Source: Posidonia oceanica
Taxonomy: Eukaryota > Streptophyta > Magnoliopsida > Alismatales > Posidoniaceae
Assembly (NCBI GenBank): GCA_037176725.1
Contig: JAZBRS010000050.1
Coordinates: 11,984,001 to 12,048,000, forward strand
Direction of reading: 5' to 3'
DNA: 64,000 nucleotides
Shown here: piece after piece, positions 25,901 to 38,724 of the stretch
Layout of the letters: every line of letters starts with the position of its first letter
How positions within the stretch are numbered: position 1 is the stretch's first letter
Position numbers and translations under genes: made by a program
Notes under the pieces: model-generated
The model's database searches: none
The model's input: only the letters and a program-made list of their open reading frames with translations
Told to the model about the DNA's origin: nothing

Positions 25901-28863
25901 CCGGTCCAGGAGAGCCGCCGGCGAACTCCTCCTCCTCCACTGTAAGCCTCCCCTCCTTTAGTTTTCATTTTTTTCTTAACTTACATACTTTTCCCTTGCA
26001 TTACATTTCTTTTGTTTAAGTTTCTGATTATTGCGTTTAGGTCCAAAGCATGTTAAGACTTATGTTATTTTGATCTAAAACCATGTTAAATTGCAAGATC
26101 TGTTTATAGTTTTTAATATTTGCATGATAATCCACCTACTGTGCTTGCTAGTTGTAAAAAATTTCATTTCAGCCCTTCTGTTTTCAATTTTTGCATCCAG
26201 GTCCTACAGTAGTTCATGTAATCTTAATGTGCATAGTTTGCCTTATTATATTGCATTCTGTATCCCTGTTTTTTTTCATTTTTGCTGTCTGATCCATTGC
26301 ACTGTAAAACCTAGGTCTTAATTTAAATTGTTTGCATACTGCATTGCATGTTTGCCCCTCTGATTTTTCATTTTTGCATCTAAGTCCATTTTAAATGCAT
26401 AGTAACCATTTTGCATGCATCTTAGCTTATTGTATTGCATTTTCAACCTTGTATTTTCAAAAATTGCATGTCAGTCCCCAGACCTTGATTTCAGAACACA
26501 TTTTACATCTAAAATTGCATACTTGACCCTTGCATGATTTAAAAATGACATATAGGTCCTTGCATCCTTTTAAAGTCATGTAAAAAGACCGTTTTGCCCC
26601 TAAAGTTGCATCTTATCTCCTATTCTTATAAAATTGCATATAGACCCTCCACTTGCATTCCCAGACTCCCCAGGACCCTGTTTTCTGGGAAAATTGCATT
26701 TTAGACCCTAGAGTTTTTCAAAATTGCTTTTTGCTTGTCCTTTGCTTTCAAAACTTCTTCTGATGCATGTCCCCTTTTCAAAATTGCATTCTAAGCCCAG
26801 TCTTTTACAAAACCGCATGCAACCCCTCCTGTTTTCAAAGCCCCTGCCTGTAAGCCCCAATCCTTTTCAAAAATTTGCATTTAAGCCCCTTTTCTTTTTT
26901 AAAATAGCATTTGAACTCCTTTTTTTTCCTAAAAGTCTTCCTCCTTGTCTTTTCTGGCATCTTGCATGCATTTGCATTCATGTAGCTTTGCATTAAGTTT
27001 CTTTTGCACACACCAGAGCCCCCTTAGCTCCCATCCACCTGGGAGGACCCTTTTGCACACTCCTAGGACCTCCTGAACACTTAGATCTGTTCTTCTCTCC
27101 TGTTCTGGCCTTTCCGCCCTGAAGCTGTGATATCTTCCAATCCGGCCGTTGGATCTCCACAAACAAGCTGCCCAGGCGACCGCAGCGAGGCGCTCTTCAG
27201 CATGGACCAAGCGGATTTCAGATCAGACTCCAGGATTTCCAGGTATGCCCTCCTGAACCCTTGCATTGCATTCATTCGCATGCCATTTGCATAGTTTGCC
27301 TCGTTTTCGCTTTCGGTCTCTTTGAGCATGTAGAATAGGACCTCCCCTTCTTGTCTATCAATTCCAATCCCCGTTTCGCGTACTCTTGAGTGTTTGTGTT
27401 GTGTTTTCCCTGGATTTGCCACTTAATGTGACTTTCCTCCCCCTTTTCCACGATCCGATCGCATCGCGAGCTTTGGGCAGCGTGCGAGACACACCGTGGA
27501 GCGGTTTAGTGGGAAACGGTCACGAAAGAGGTGGTAATCCCTCCGTTTGCTCACTCTCCCCTTTGTAGGTCTTTACACCTACTCCGTGTGGCCCCGAACA
27601 GCGTCTGTTCCCACACACACGCTGTCTTACCTCTCTTTGGCTTCTTCTGATCTTTTTCTTTGCATTAGTATTCGCATAGCTTTTTCGGGGTTTTGTTTCT
27701 CTGTTTTGGCACCGTTTTGCGTGCCATTCTGTTTCGTTGTCTCGTTTTGCGTGCCGCCTTGTTTTTTCGCTTGTTTTGCGTGCCGATTTCGTTCTTTTTG
27801 CATCGTTTTGCGTGCCATTTTGCTTTCTTGCCTCGTTTCGCGCACCGCCTTGCTTTTTATGCTCGTTTTGTGTGCCGGTTTCGTTCTTTTGCACCGTTTT
27901 TGCGTGCCATTTTGTTTCGTTGTCTCGTTTTGCGTGCCGCCTTGTTTTTTCGTTTGTTTTGCGTGCCGATTTCGTTCTTTTTGCACCGTTTTGCGTGCCA
28001 TTCTGCTTTCTTGCCTCGTTTCGCGTACCGCCTTGCTTTTTTGCTCGTTTTGCGTGCCGGTTCCGTTCCTTTGCACCGTTTTGCATGCCATTCTGTTTTG
28101 TTGTCTCGTTTTGCGTGCCGCCTTGTTTTTTCGCTTGTTTTGCGCACCAGCTTCGTCCTTTTGCATCGTTTTGTGTGCGTTCCTGTTTCTCGCACTCGTT
28201 TTGCGTGTTTTACGCCGTTTTCTCTTGCATGTCGATCGCATTGCATGATTTTGTCGTTGTTTTGCTTTCTCGTCTGCATTTGCATATAGGGCTGTGATGC
28301 TTACTGCCTGGAGTTCTCACGAGCTAGGTTTCGCCTGGTTCGGGACACGGACAGCGTAGCTGAGCACTTAGAGAGCACGTTTACTTCCCCGCCTTGCATT
28401 TTCCCACTTAGAGCACTCCTTGAGCATTCATTTAGGCATTCATAGGCACATAGGCATTCAATCCTGCATTTCCCTGCGTATGCGAGCGTAAGCCTAGAAA
28501 GACCGATTCTCGGGCGTGTCGGGGGTGCCTAACACCTTCCCCGCACGTAACAGGAGTCCTTGCCCTGTCTCTTGGCCCGCAATGACCATATTGCCCTTAT
28601 CCTAGGCTAGAGTCATTTCATTTGCATGTATTTGCATTTGTTTCCCTTTGCATTGCTTTGCTTTGCATTTCTTGCTTGGTTTTGCGTGTTAATTCACGCA
28701 TTTCCCCCGGTTTTCTTTGTCTTCCGTTAATAGACATGGTGGCGACTCTGATTTGTCTTATTTTTCCCTTTTCTCCTCGATTTTAAAGTGTTTTCGAGTT
28801 GAGCCTCTTCCTCGGATCCAATCGCCGCTAATAGTGAGCCTGATTCCGATCGGGATCGCTACA
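22964..28863 (+). repeat. Element B 5' LTR (5900 bp)
   Basis: It starts TGTTGACACCCC at 22964, ends GATCGCTACA at 28863 (TG...CA), and is followed after one base by the primer-binding site. In order: CT-rich start, A-rich block (23.8-24.5 kb), CT/GC-rich block (24.6-25.96 kb), degenerate TTGCATTTTAG-type repeats (26.0-26.95 kb), 30-bp minisatellite (27709-28217) and conserved U5 block (28512-28560). The GC-rich block has no obvious similarity to the corresponding segment of C although the flanks match. No cellular gene is supported inside. Confidence 0.93.
27709..28217 (+). repeat. 30-bp minisatellite with 90-bp higher-order period, LTR B
   Basis: About 16 units built on CGTTTTGCGTGCC. The bases after GTGCC cycle as ATT, GCC, GAT/GGT, repeating about five times, so three 30-bp unit types form a 90-bp higher-order repeat. 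All six frames stay open across it because 30 is a multiple of 3. Confidence 0.88.
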
Positions 28864-28864
28864 G

Positions 28865-28882
28865 TGGCGACTCTGCTGGGGA
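28865..28882 (+). promoter_or_regulatory. Primer-binding site of element B
   Basis: TGGCGACTCTGCTGGGGA, one base after the LTR end. It begins with TGG, complementary to a tRNA CCA tail. This site is typical of Ogre/Tat elements, which are reported to use tRNA-Arg; the tRNA identity is from memory and unchecked. Confidence 0.88.
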
Positions 28883-30189
28883 TGCTAGACTCCGGCTTTC
28901 GCTCTTGGCTTTTTCGCTCGCCTGTTTTGCCGCTTTGTCTGCCTTGTGTGCCTTCTTTGCCTGTTTTGCTCGCTTTTCTGTGCAAACTCCTAGCAAGTCG
29001 CTTCGTGGCTACTTTGCTTAGGTTTTGCACCCTTTTCGCCTCGGTTTGCGCTTTCTTTTGCTTGGCTTCGCTTATTTGCTTATTTACTTATTGCCTTGCT
29101 TATGCTGATATTTCTTTTACAGTCTGCTTACTTTTACCTTACTTAATCTTACTTGCTCATTATTACTTTAATTCTTGCACATTGCATGTCTACATACTTT
29201 GTTTGGCTAAAATACATGCTTTTTGGATGTTGAATGCTTCTTTTACACCCTTGCTATGTCACTACACACGCACATACTATGCTTACATGCCTTTTGACTT
29301 GATGAATGTTTCTTTTTCACCATCATATTCACAAACACTCGCACATGCCATGAACATGCCTTTTGTTGTGTTGCATGATGGTTGCTTGCCATTTTGACTG
29401 ATTTCCTTCCCTTTTGCATTTGCCATGCTTAGGATAGTAGAGACTTGTCTGCTTCCCCCATGGTTAACTAAAAAAACACAAGTAAAAAGAACTTCTAGGA
29501 GCAACTAGAGACTACAAACAATCCTTCACTCCCTTTGGTTAATAAAATGCGCAAGATAAAAAAAACTCTAATCATTTGCATAAGCATCATATAGGGCATG
29601 CATTCTTCTCCTCTGAGTCCACCTACTAGTCTGCGAAGGACGGTCCCGGCCTCTTGTTCCACTGCTTTGGGCGTGGCATAAGTTGGTCGGTCCGTCCCCT
29701 CCTTGTCCGGGGGTCGTGTCGGTGTTAGTAGAGGGTACCACCCACGCTTTGGCGGGGTAGAGGCCACCAACGCACCACCCTGTCATTACCTGAGCTTTGG
29801 GCCAGGAGTTAGGCAGGGGACCTACTTTTTCTGACCTGAGTCGGTGACCTATACACCCAGGGATACCCGGAGTAGACAGCCTTGCTAGGAAACACTAGTT
29901 AGGTGAGGGGGGCATACTAGAAAGCATGCATATCATTCATGCCATTTAACTAACTCATTTGCATTCATCTTTTAGTTTCTAACCCTAACTTCCTTCTGTT
30001 GTGTCAGCGTGATCGGTAAGCGAGTTCCCTTTGCCAGAGCTTGAGTACCGACCCTCGTTGACGCCCCTGTTGCGACCTATTCGCGACCATTCCCTTTCCG
30101 AGCTATCCGCACTTGCGACGATAGCTCCTCTTAGGAAGCACCGCTTGAACACCCGTCGCAGCCCTGTTCTCACGCGCTCTAGGTCAGCA
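28883..30189 (+). other. Leader (5' UTR) of element B
   Basis: About 1.3 kb between primer-binding site and gag. It is T-rich for its first 400 bases and conserved with C. It contains CTTCTGTTGTGTCAG and, a few bases later, GATCGGTAAG (30011-30020), which look like splice acceptor and donor. The frame is open upstream of the gag ATG from 30031 in B and from 43881 in C, but not in A, so it is probably not part of Gag. Confidence 0.75.
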
Positions 30190-33100
30190 ATGGCCCAGTA
30201 CGTTAGTGAGTCTTCTTTTACTCCTGTCACGGAGGGTGTTTCCGTTCCGGCCCCTCCGGTTGCTCTTTCTGTCCCTCTTGTTCCCCCTCTGACGCCAGGG
30301 TTTCCTCCTCTGATGTCTCTAGGTTCTCAGTACACCCCGGGACAGTGGCAGGCATCCCTTCCTCCGGACCCGGTCGCCGAGTCTATCTTGACGGCCGTTA
30401 CTCGCGCTCCGGAGACGCCACTGCCCCCTCCGTCCCAGGGATACGTCGCTTTCGACATCCCTTCCACCGCTGCTGCGACCTTCTCTGTAGAATCCTTCCC
30501 TCCCGGACAGTCTGTGTCCGTGCCACTTGTTTCTCAGCCTTCGCCGGCACTGCACTTCAGCGTCCCCACTGGCGAGACGCCCGAGGCGCAGTACCAGCAT
30601 CTGATGGAGCTCGCCCAGAGACTGCAGGGCATGGCTCTATCATTTCGTCCTTCTTCTGTCTCTGTCGTCCCTGAGGTTCCTCCGAGGCCAGTTCCTGCAT
30701 TCCTTGCATCGACCTCTACACCTCCGCCTCGACCATCGTCGCAACTGCTCACGGTTCCGACGATGGGGGCTCGTTTACCGCCTCCTCCTGCACAACACTT
30801 GGCACAGCATGCTCCACTTCCTTCTGGTGGTCAACCCTTTGGATCGGCTGGAGCCCAGTACCTCACTGGCTCGCTGTCTGGCACCCCGCCTGCACAGCAA
30901 CTGGTGCTCCGCCATCCTACCCCTGTCCCAGCACAGCATGGCATTTATTCTTCTCCTCTCCCTCAAGTCCAGCATCCTGCATACACTCCTGCATACACTA
31001 TCCCCCAGCACGGATACGCCGGCCATCCCGTTGCTCCACCAGGCGACGCTATGGTAGATCCGGAGGAGCACTTAGGTGCGACCCATTCGGCGTATGTGCT
31101 CACTACCCCTGCTGACCCCTCTCCTCCAGCAGCAATCCAAGACCCCATCAGCAACCGGATGGACGTCCTAGAGAAGGCACTACGACTAGTGCAGGGTACT
31201 GAGCACCAGACCTACTAGTTCCGGGACCTCTGTTGCTTTCCAGAGGCGGTACTCCCTCCGAAGTTCAAAATCCTAGACTTCGAGAAGTATAATGGTAGGG
31301 GCTGCCCCGTAGCACACTTGAAGGCGTATTGCGGTGATCTCGCTCAGCTTCAGGCTGACGAGAGGTTGCTGATCCGCTTGTTCCAGAAGAGTTTAACCGG
31401 GCCGGCACTCAAGTGGTTCACATCACTCGATATGTCAGCCATCAAGACTTGGAACGACCTCAGTCAGGCATTCCTGGAGCAATACTCCTTCAACCTCGAT
31501 CTTGTCCCAAAGAGGGCGGACTTGATCGCCATCAAGCAGAACTCTGGCGAGCCGTTCGGGGAGTACGTCGGCCGCTGGCGCGCCCTTGCCTCTCAGGTTC
31601 GAGATAGACCCTCTGACGAGGAGTCTATCGAGATCGTTATCAAAGGGGCGCAGCCGTCTCTCGGAGCTCTGCTTAGCATTCAGCCAGTCACTACTTTCGC
31701 GGCACTCATCAGAGCTGGAGCGCGCGTAGAGAGTTCTTTGCGGAGTGGCAACTTCCCGGCTCTCTCTGCGTTCGCTAAGCAGGCAGTGATCAGTAGCAAC
31801 AGTGCCAACAGCAGCACCTCCAACAACAACAACAGCGGCAACAACAACAACCGCCCGAAGAGGAAGGATTCGCCGAAGCCCGCTGTTGCATTCGTCGATT
31901 CTCCTGCTGTGCCTGTTCGCTTGCCGTCTCGGCCTGCCCCAGCTCAGATGGTGTACGCTCCTGCACCTAGGAATCCACACACACCACACATCACGACCAC
32001 CGCTAGACCGGTCTATCCTGCCGCACCGGTTCAGCAAGGCCCGTACCCGAGGCAAAGAAGACCACCCACTGAGAGGCGGAATTTCACCCCACTGGTGGAA
32101 CCACTCACGGTCATCTTGCCAAAGGTGGCATCGCTCCTGAAGTTCCCGGAGGTTCGTCCGCCGCCAAGCCCTCTGCCGCATTGGTTTAGGTCGGACCTCT
32201 TTTGCAATTTCCATCGAAGCGTCGGGCATTCGACGGACAATTGCTTCTCCCTGCGGAACGCAATTCAGGACCTGATCGAATCGGGAACGATTGTGATCGA
32301 CACGCACGAGGCATCCACTCAAGCACGCACTCATGCATCTGCATCTCCAGCTGTTCCCCCGCATTCTGGCATCGTCCGCCAATCTCTACCGGAGCACTCT
32401 TATCCGGGAGGGGCGGGAACCTCAGGCATCCACTCTGTCTTTCCTTCTGGGCCTGCTACCTCTGAAGTAGACCCTTCCGATCTTATCTCTGACATCTCTG
32501 AGCCTTTCCCGGTCAGTCTCTATCTCGCGGCAGTTGCCGGCTCCGAGTCGGGGATCCATTCGATCCGACCGCGTGCCAGGCCGGAGCACCCTCTCGCGCC
32601 TCCCACCGTGCTCCCTCAGGCTCAATCCCCTGTGCACCTTCTAGCTAGGGCCCAGCCTAGTTCCCCTATCCACCTTTTAGGGCGACCTCAGCCACACCTT
32701 CTAGGCAGACCTCAACCTGCCCTAGCCTTCCCACCCCAACAACCATACCCCTTAGATAGACCTCGGCTACACCTCCTAGGCAGACCCCAACCTGCCCCAG
32801 CCTTCCCACCACAACAACCATATCCCTTAGACAGACCTCAGTATCCTGTAGGTCCCCCTGTAACCCCTCCTGTGCTCGCAGCACGTACTCCAGTCGTCAT
32901 CGATTTGACCTTGGACACCCATCGCGTCCCTTACAGCTACGCCACAGAAGTGTGTGCGGAAGTAACACGATCGGGGAGGGTTTATAGGCCCCCAGTGCCA
33001 GCAACTAGGCCAACTCACCCTAGACCTGTTATGCCCCCACCCTCAAGCCAACCCATAGCAGATCCAACTCCAGGTCAGCCTGTAGTTAGCCAAATCCCTA

Positions 33101-36100
33101 CCCAGCCTGTAGTAACCCAGCTTCCTTCCACTACCCCCTTAGAACCTGCTAGAGCTACCCCTCCAGCTGCTAGGAGAACCCAACCTAAAGCAGACTTAAC
33201 CTCCCAGCTTAAGAAGGTCAAAGCCGACATCTCCATCTGGGATTTGATCCACACTTCTGCCGAACACCGCGAGGCTTTTCTTCGCGTGTTCCAAGCTGCT
33301 CGTGTGTCCCAGTCCATTGAGCCTTCTGCCTTGGAGAGCATGGTTGGGTTAATCGCGGAGCCCCAGGTCATCTCTTTTACGAGTGATGAACTGCCTCCGG
33401 CGGGGATTAATCACAACCAGCCCCTATTCGTCACGGTGCAGTTCAAAAACTTTCGCATTCCCCTAACACTGGTTGATAACGGGTCAGGCCTTAATGTCTG
33501 CCCCTTGCGTACAGCAACCAAGCTCGGATTCAGAGCCGAGGATATCACGCCAGCCGTGAAGGGAATGACTGCTTTTGACAACACTCACCATGACGCTCTA
33601 GGGATTCTGATTATCCCTCTGGCTATCGGTCCGGTCGTCTTCGACGTAGAATTCTATGTCGTCGACTTGAAGCCTAACTTCAATCTTCTGCTTGGGCGCC
33701 CTTGGCTCCACAAGCATCAGGTCCTTCCTTCGACCCTCCATCGAATGATAAAGTACCATCGTGGCGATGATGTCATTGTCGTCATGGCGGAGAACTTTGA
33801 GAAGGAGCGGATTGAAGCAGTCTCTCCCGTGTCTTCGCAATCTATCCCGTTTGACCCCGAGACTTCTGAAGCCCTCTATCGCGTTAACCGGTGCGAGCCG
33901 GTTAACTTCATTCCTGATCTTGAACGTGTCAACTCTTTGGCCGTTCACAGTAACCCCTTTCGAATGGTCGAGAATGTATGTCACAGGTGGGGTTACACAA
34001 AGGGCACGCCGCTCGGGCGTCATGGCCAAGGGATCGCGGAGCCGATCGTAGCAGTGGAGCGAAGGAAATCGGAAGGCCTCGGCTACGAGCCAAAGCTCAA
34101 CGAAGATCACTGCTTCCAGCTCAAAGATCGTGAAGCAGCCATTCCTAGAGACCTCACTAACTTCACCTGTGCAGGAATTCTGGGATCCACCAACGATCAA
34201 GCCACGACGCCGACAGAGGATTGGGTGTGTGTTGAGGACTACTACTCGGATGAGGAGCAGTCTGGCACAACAGAGGCAGTCCCAACCGGCACAGCAGAAA
34301 CAGTGGTCAGAGCAGAGGCCCCACAGTCAGTCTTTTCAGCTCTCCCTCTCGCAGATATAGCAGGCAGCTCAGCAGGCCCTGTGGCAGAACAAGCAAGTTC
34401 CCACTCTTTTGCAGCCACATCTGCATCACAAGTTCAGGCAGCAGTGCAGGAGTTAGAGACACTCCTTCTGGCAGAACCAAACATGCTACCGGCGGTCACA
34501 ACCACATCAGTGCCACTGTCCCCATCTCTGGAGGGACCATCTATCAGCTCAGTCAGCAGCGCGGCTCAGCCCGCTCCCTCAGCATCATCTTCAGGAATGC
34601 AGCTGGCGCAGTCCGCTTCGCATTCTCCTGACAACCAGCAGCAGCTCTCATGGCAAGACCCCATGGTGTCAGAGGCTGCACTCCCTCAGTTACGGCCCGA
34701 TACAAAAGGCCAACTGAACACTACACTCTCCGGGCCCTTGAGCCCTCTGAAGAGCACCCCTGCTTATTCTCCAACTGTGACCCTGGAAGTTTATTCATCT
34801 GTAGCACCGCTGGCCTGTCTATTTAGGCCTTCTACATCTAAACTGCCATCAGCGGACGCGCCCGTGAACCAGATCATGCAGACCCCAAGGGCGGCGATCT
34901 GTCTTGCAGCCGGGCCAGTGCCGCAGGCCCCCGGCGCCTACTACGTCGACTCCCCCTCGGACGAAGAAGGAGGAGTGGCGATAGAAGCCCAGGTCGATTC
35001 CTGGATGTCCGACTTAGAGTTGCTTTATCAAGAACAACTCAAGTCGATAGCAGATGACCTGGCAGATCACCAAGCTGCAGAAAGGAAAGGGAAAGCCGTA
35101 GTCACGGATCCTCCTCTGCAAGAGGACCATGCCTCTATCATGGTCCTAGAAGACTCAGCAGCACCGGACTCCCCTAGACCAGATGAGCTCATCACTCTTC
35201 AACCAGAAGGCGGGTCTAGGTGGTTTGTGCAACCCATGCCTCACCTGAGCAATATACCGAGTGGCAGTAACCAGATTAGCCGCCAGTCTGGCATATCCTC
35301 CACAAGCATACTAGAAGACCCAGAGGGAGGAGCATCAGCAGTAGATGCTACAGTAACAGAGCAGAATGCCTCAGCAGTAGAGCAGTCAGCAGCCGCAGCA
35401 GCAGAACAATCAGCAGTATCAGCAGTAGAGTCAGCTAAGCCCTCAGCAGTATCAACAGAGCACTCAGCAGAGCCAGTCAGGCCAGAGCAAACGGTAGAAG
35501 GAGTTGCTGGGATGGAGGTCGCGCACCGAGGCTACAAGAATACCCGAGTGAGCGTGACCATCCTGAAGCGTCACCAGGGCCAAGCAGCGGAACACATGCA
35601 CTCTTTCAACATCACAAGCCCTTCCTTCGAGAAAGAGATCCTCTCAGAACTTATTGCCTATGGAGAGGAGGATGATACGGGCGTGGACGAGACTGACGAA
35701 CCTTTGCCCGAGTTCCGGCCCTATAACGACGACCCGGAAGGCCCCAACCTCCATGTTGAAGAAGAAACAGAGGTTGTCAACATCGGCACAGCTGAGGAAG
35801 TCAGAGAAGTTTGCATCAGTGCCCAGCTGTCCACCCAGGTTCGAGCAGAATTCATCGCATTCCTGAAAGAATATGCGGATGTCTTCGCCTGGAGTTATGA
35901 AGATATGGTCGGCCTTGACATAGAGATAGTGGTGCACAATCTGCCCTTAAATCCGGATGCCAAGCCAGTAAAGCAGAAATTGAGAAGATGGCGACCGCAA
36001 TGGCTGCTCATGATCAAAGAAGAGATAATGAAGCAGCTTGGAGTCAACTTTCTGAAGGTCGTTCTTTATCCTGAATGGCTGGCAAACATTGTACCTGTGC

Positions 36101-36838
36101 CCAAGAAAGATGGCCGAATCCGGATCTGTATCGACTACAGGGACCTGAACAAGGCGAGTCCCAAGGACGACTTTCCATTGCCCCACATTGACGTCCTAGT
36201 CGACAATACAGCAGGCCACAAAATGCTCTCCTTCATGGACGGCTTTTCTGGATACAATCAGATCAAGATGGCAGAAGAGGACATGGAAAAGACCTCATTC
36301 ATCACCCCTTGGGGAGTCTTCTGCTACCAAGTCATGCCATTCGGCCTGAAAAATGCTGGTGCAACCTATCAGAGGGCCATGACTGCACTGTTCCACGACC
36401 TCATGCACCAAGAAGTGGAGGTCTATGTAGACGATATGATCGCCAAAACCAAAGAACCCGAGGATCATCTTGCCTGTCTCGGAAAGCTCTTTGACCGTCT
36501 ACGGAAGTACAAACTGCGCCTGAATCCCAAGAAGTGCGTATTCGGGGTGTCTTCTGGCAAGTTGCTTGGCTACATTGTTAGCCAGAGGGGGATTGAGGTG
36601 GACCCGTTGAAAGCACAAGCCATCGTGGACATGCCACCCCCTAGAACTGAAAAAGAAGTCAGAAGTCTGCTTGGGCGTTTACAATATATCAGTCGCTTCA
36701 TTGTACAGCTTACGCCCATCTGCGAACCCATATTCAAGCTCTTAAAGAAAAATGCGCAGATTCACTGGAGCGAGGAGTGTCAGGCTGCATTTGCCAAGAT
36801 CAAGCAGCTGTTGATCAAGCCTCCTGTCCTGGTCCCGC
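30190..36838 (+). pseudogene. gag-pol of element B, stop in gag and cut by element C
   Basis: The start ATG is at 30190 (MAQYVSES). The frame is open except for TAG at 31216-31218, where C has CAG, in the Gag region just before FRDLCCFPEA. Domains: Pro/Gln-rich Gag N-terminus; Gag core (31.3-31.75 kb); CHHC knuckle CNFHRSVGHSTDNC (about 32200-32240); Pro-rich spacer with a local duplication (about 32680-32850); protease with LVDNGSGLNVCP (Asp codon at 33475, intact Asp-Asn-Gly); a long Ser/Ala/Glu-rich linker; and reverse transcriptase with FPLPHIDVLVD, MPFGLKNAGATYQ and YVDDM (Tyr codon at 36424). After PPVLVP at 36838 the frame runs into the LTR of C and ends at 36966. RNase H and integrase are therefore separated from it. 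Confidence 0.92.
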
Positions 36839-38718
36839 TGTTGACACCCCATCTTGGTAGGCCTGGACTCTTGGAGCCCTCCTTGGTGATTGCTGGATCA
36901 AACCCCACCAAAACCCTAACCCTAATCCTCCTCTCTACCCTCCAAAAACAGCCTGTCTTGGCCTAAACCTTTACCCCCCTTCCCAACCTCAAAACCTAAC
37001 CAAAATTCATAGGAAAACCCACCACTATCCACTCAACAAACCTACCCAAAAACCTAGGATTTTCCAAGCCTGACCCATTCCCAAAAACCCTAGAAAACTT
37101 AGATGAAACTACCCTTTTTCTATACCTTGAAACCCCTCCAAAACCTCCTTAGAATCAAACCAAAATTCCAGACCCAAGACTTCAAAACCTAGACTACCCT
37201 CCCACCAATTTTCACTCCATTCCAAGACCATTAGGACCCTCTTTCACCCAAATTATCCTTTTCTCTCTCCGGGATTATCATTTTCTCTCTCCTCTCTCTC
37301 TCTCCTAATTATCATCTCTCTTTTCATCCCTTTCTTATCCTTTTTCTGGTCTGGCTGTGGGCCCCCTCTGTGCTTCTACCCTTCCTCTATCCTATCCCTA
37401 TTTTTACTTTATTTTTAACACTTTTTCTGAATTTTAAAAATCGTTTTCCTCCAACCTATCTTTTTTCCTTTTATTCCCCTTTTTATTCCATTTCTTCCCT
37501 CCTTCTCTTTTCCTTTTCTCCCTTTTGCAAAAATCCACAAAAACCCATAAAAATCTGCAAAACCTCAAAACATAAAACAACAAATCAGTACCCTAAGAAA
37601 AACAATTAAAAAATATATTAAACAAGCCATTAAGAACTTGAACTTAACTAAAACAAGCTAAAAGGAAAACTAAACATGCAAACTAAAAAATACAAAACAA
37701 ATCAAAAGAAAACACTGAAAAATCAAGGAAAAAACTAAAATAAAATCAAAACCCACCAAAGGTGAAAACCCATCAGAAGAATTAAAAAACAAACCCAAAA
37801 AGAAGAATTAAAAAATCAAATACTAAGACAAGTAATTAAAGAAGGCAAAGGACTTAACCTAGTAAACATAAGAAAAACAAGTTAAAAGCTTAATTAAAAA
37901 AGAAAAGAAAAACACATCTGAAAGACTTAAAAACACCCTATCAAACCAGAAAAATCCAACTAAAAACTTCAAGAAAAATCCATAAATAAAAAATCAAGAC
38001 ATAACCTAAAAAACTTAAGAAAGAAAAACCCTAAGAAGACTACAACTTTAAAATCTAAAACCAACCCTAAATTGATACGAAATAAATCCTAAGAAATCCT
38101 AATCAATACCCTAAGTGTCCAACAAAAGAAATAAAATTTTTAAAATAATTTAAAAAAGGGATTAACAAACATTTAAACAAGTGAAAACTAATTAAAAGTA
38201 AAACTAAAGCCCTAAAACCCTAATCAAGCCCAAAACACATTAATCAACTCAAAATGACCATTAAAAATCTTAATTAAAATCCTAATCTACAGAAAAACTC
38301 TTCTAATATTTTTATTTATTTTTAGTTTATTTTTACCTATTTTATTTCCCCATTCTACCCTCTCTTTCTCTCTTATTTCTCTTTTTCTTTCTTCCTTTTC
38401 TTTACTGGGCCCTCCGGCCCGTTTCTGCTTTTATTTCTTTTTCTCTTCTTCGGCCCACAGCGCAGTCCGGCCGTTTTTTTTTTTTTTTTTCTCCTTCTTC
38501 TTCCTCGCGCTTCCACCGGCTTCTTCCTTCCCGCGAGCTGCTGCCTACAGCATTCCCTCCCTCATTTTAAATTTGAGCTCCGTCACTTCATTCTACAGAG
38601 CTCGCCGCCTCTCCTTCCTCTCTGCGGCTTTTCCGGAGCCGGTCGTCCCGTCCTCTCCACTGCAGTGGCCGCCGCTGATTTCAAAATTCAGCTCGCGCCC
38701 AGCAGCAATCCCTCCAGA

Positions 38719-38724
38719 TATAAG
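38719..38724 (+). promoter_or_regulatory. Possible TATA box of LTR C
   Basis: TATAAG within CAGATATAAGCCCTCC, at the centre of the GC-rich segment and about 1.9 kb into the LTR. The same site is in the 3' LTR at 60910-60915. Element A has a diverged TTTTTAAGCCC at the matching place. No transcript start is visible in sequence, so this is tentative. Confidence 0.35.

Larger units (their letters stand above)
22964..36838 (+). mobile_element. Element B: Tat/Ogre LTR retrotransposon, 5' half
   Basis: A plus-strand element inserted into the leader of A at 22963/22964. It has 5' LTR 22964-28863, primer-binding site 28865-28882, leader, gag and the first part of pol. At 36838 it is interrupted by element C, within the reverse transcriptase/RNase H junction. 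The rest of pol, the accessory ORF, 3' UTR and 3' LTR should resume to the right of the window. The candidate target-site duplication is GTGAC (22959-22963). It is more complete than A but has one nonsense codon in gag. Confidence 0.92.

Noticed and set aside
25241..26019. Arg/Gly/Pro-rich open frames on both strands in LTR B
   Set aside because: Explained by GC-rich, stop-poor composition; no conserved domain and no match in the other LTRs.
27520..28297. Overlapping long open frames in all phases over the LTR minisatellite
   Set aside because: A 30-bp period keeps every frame open; the same occurs in A (5029-5391) and C (41617-42219).
36905..36930. Telomere-like AACCCTAACCCTAAT
   Set aside because: Only about two units inside the LTR start, present in both C LTRs; not an interstitial telomere array.
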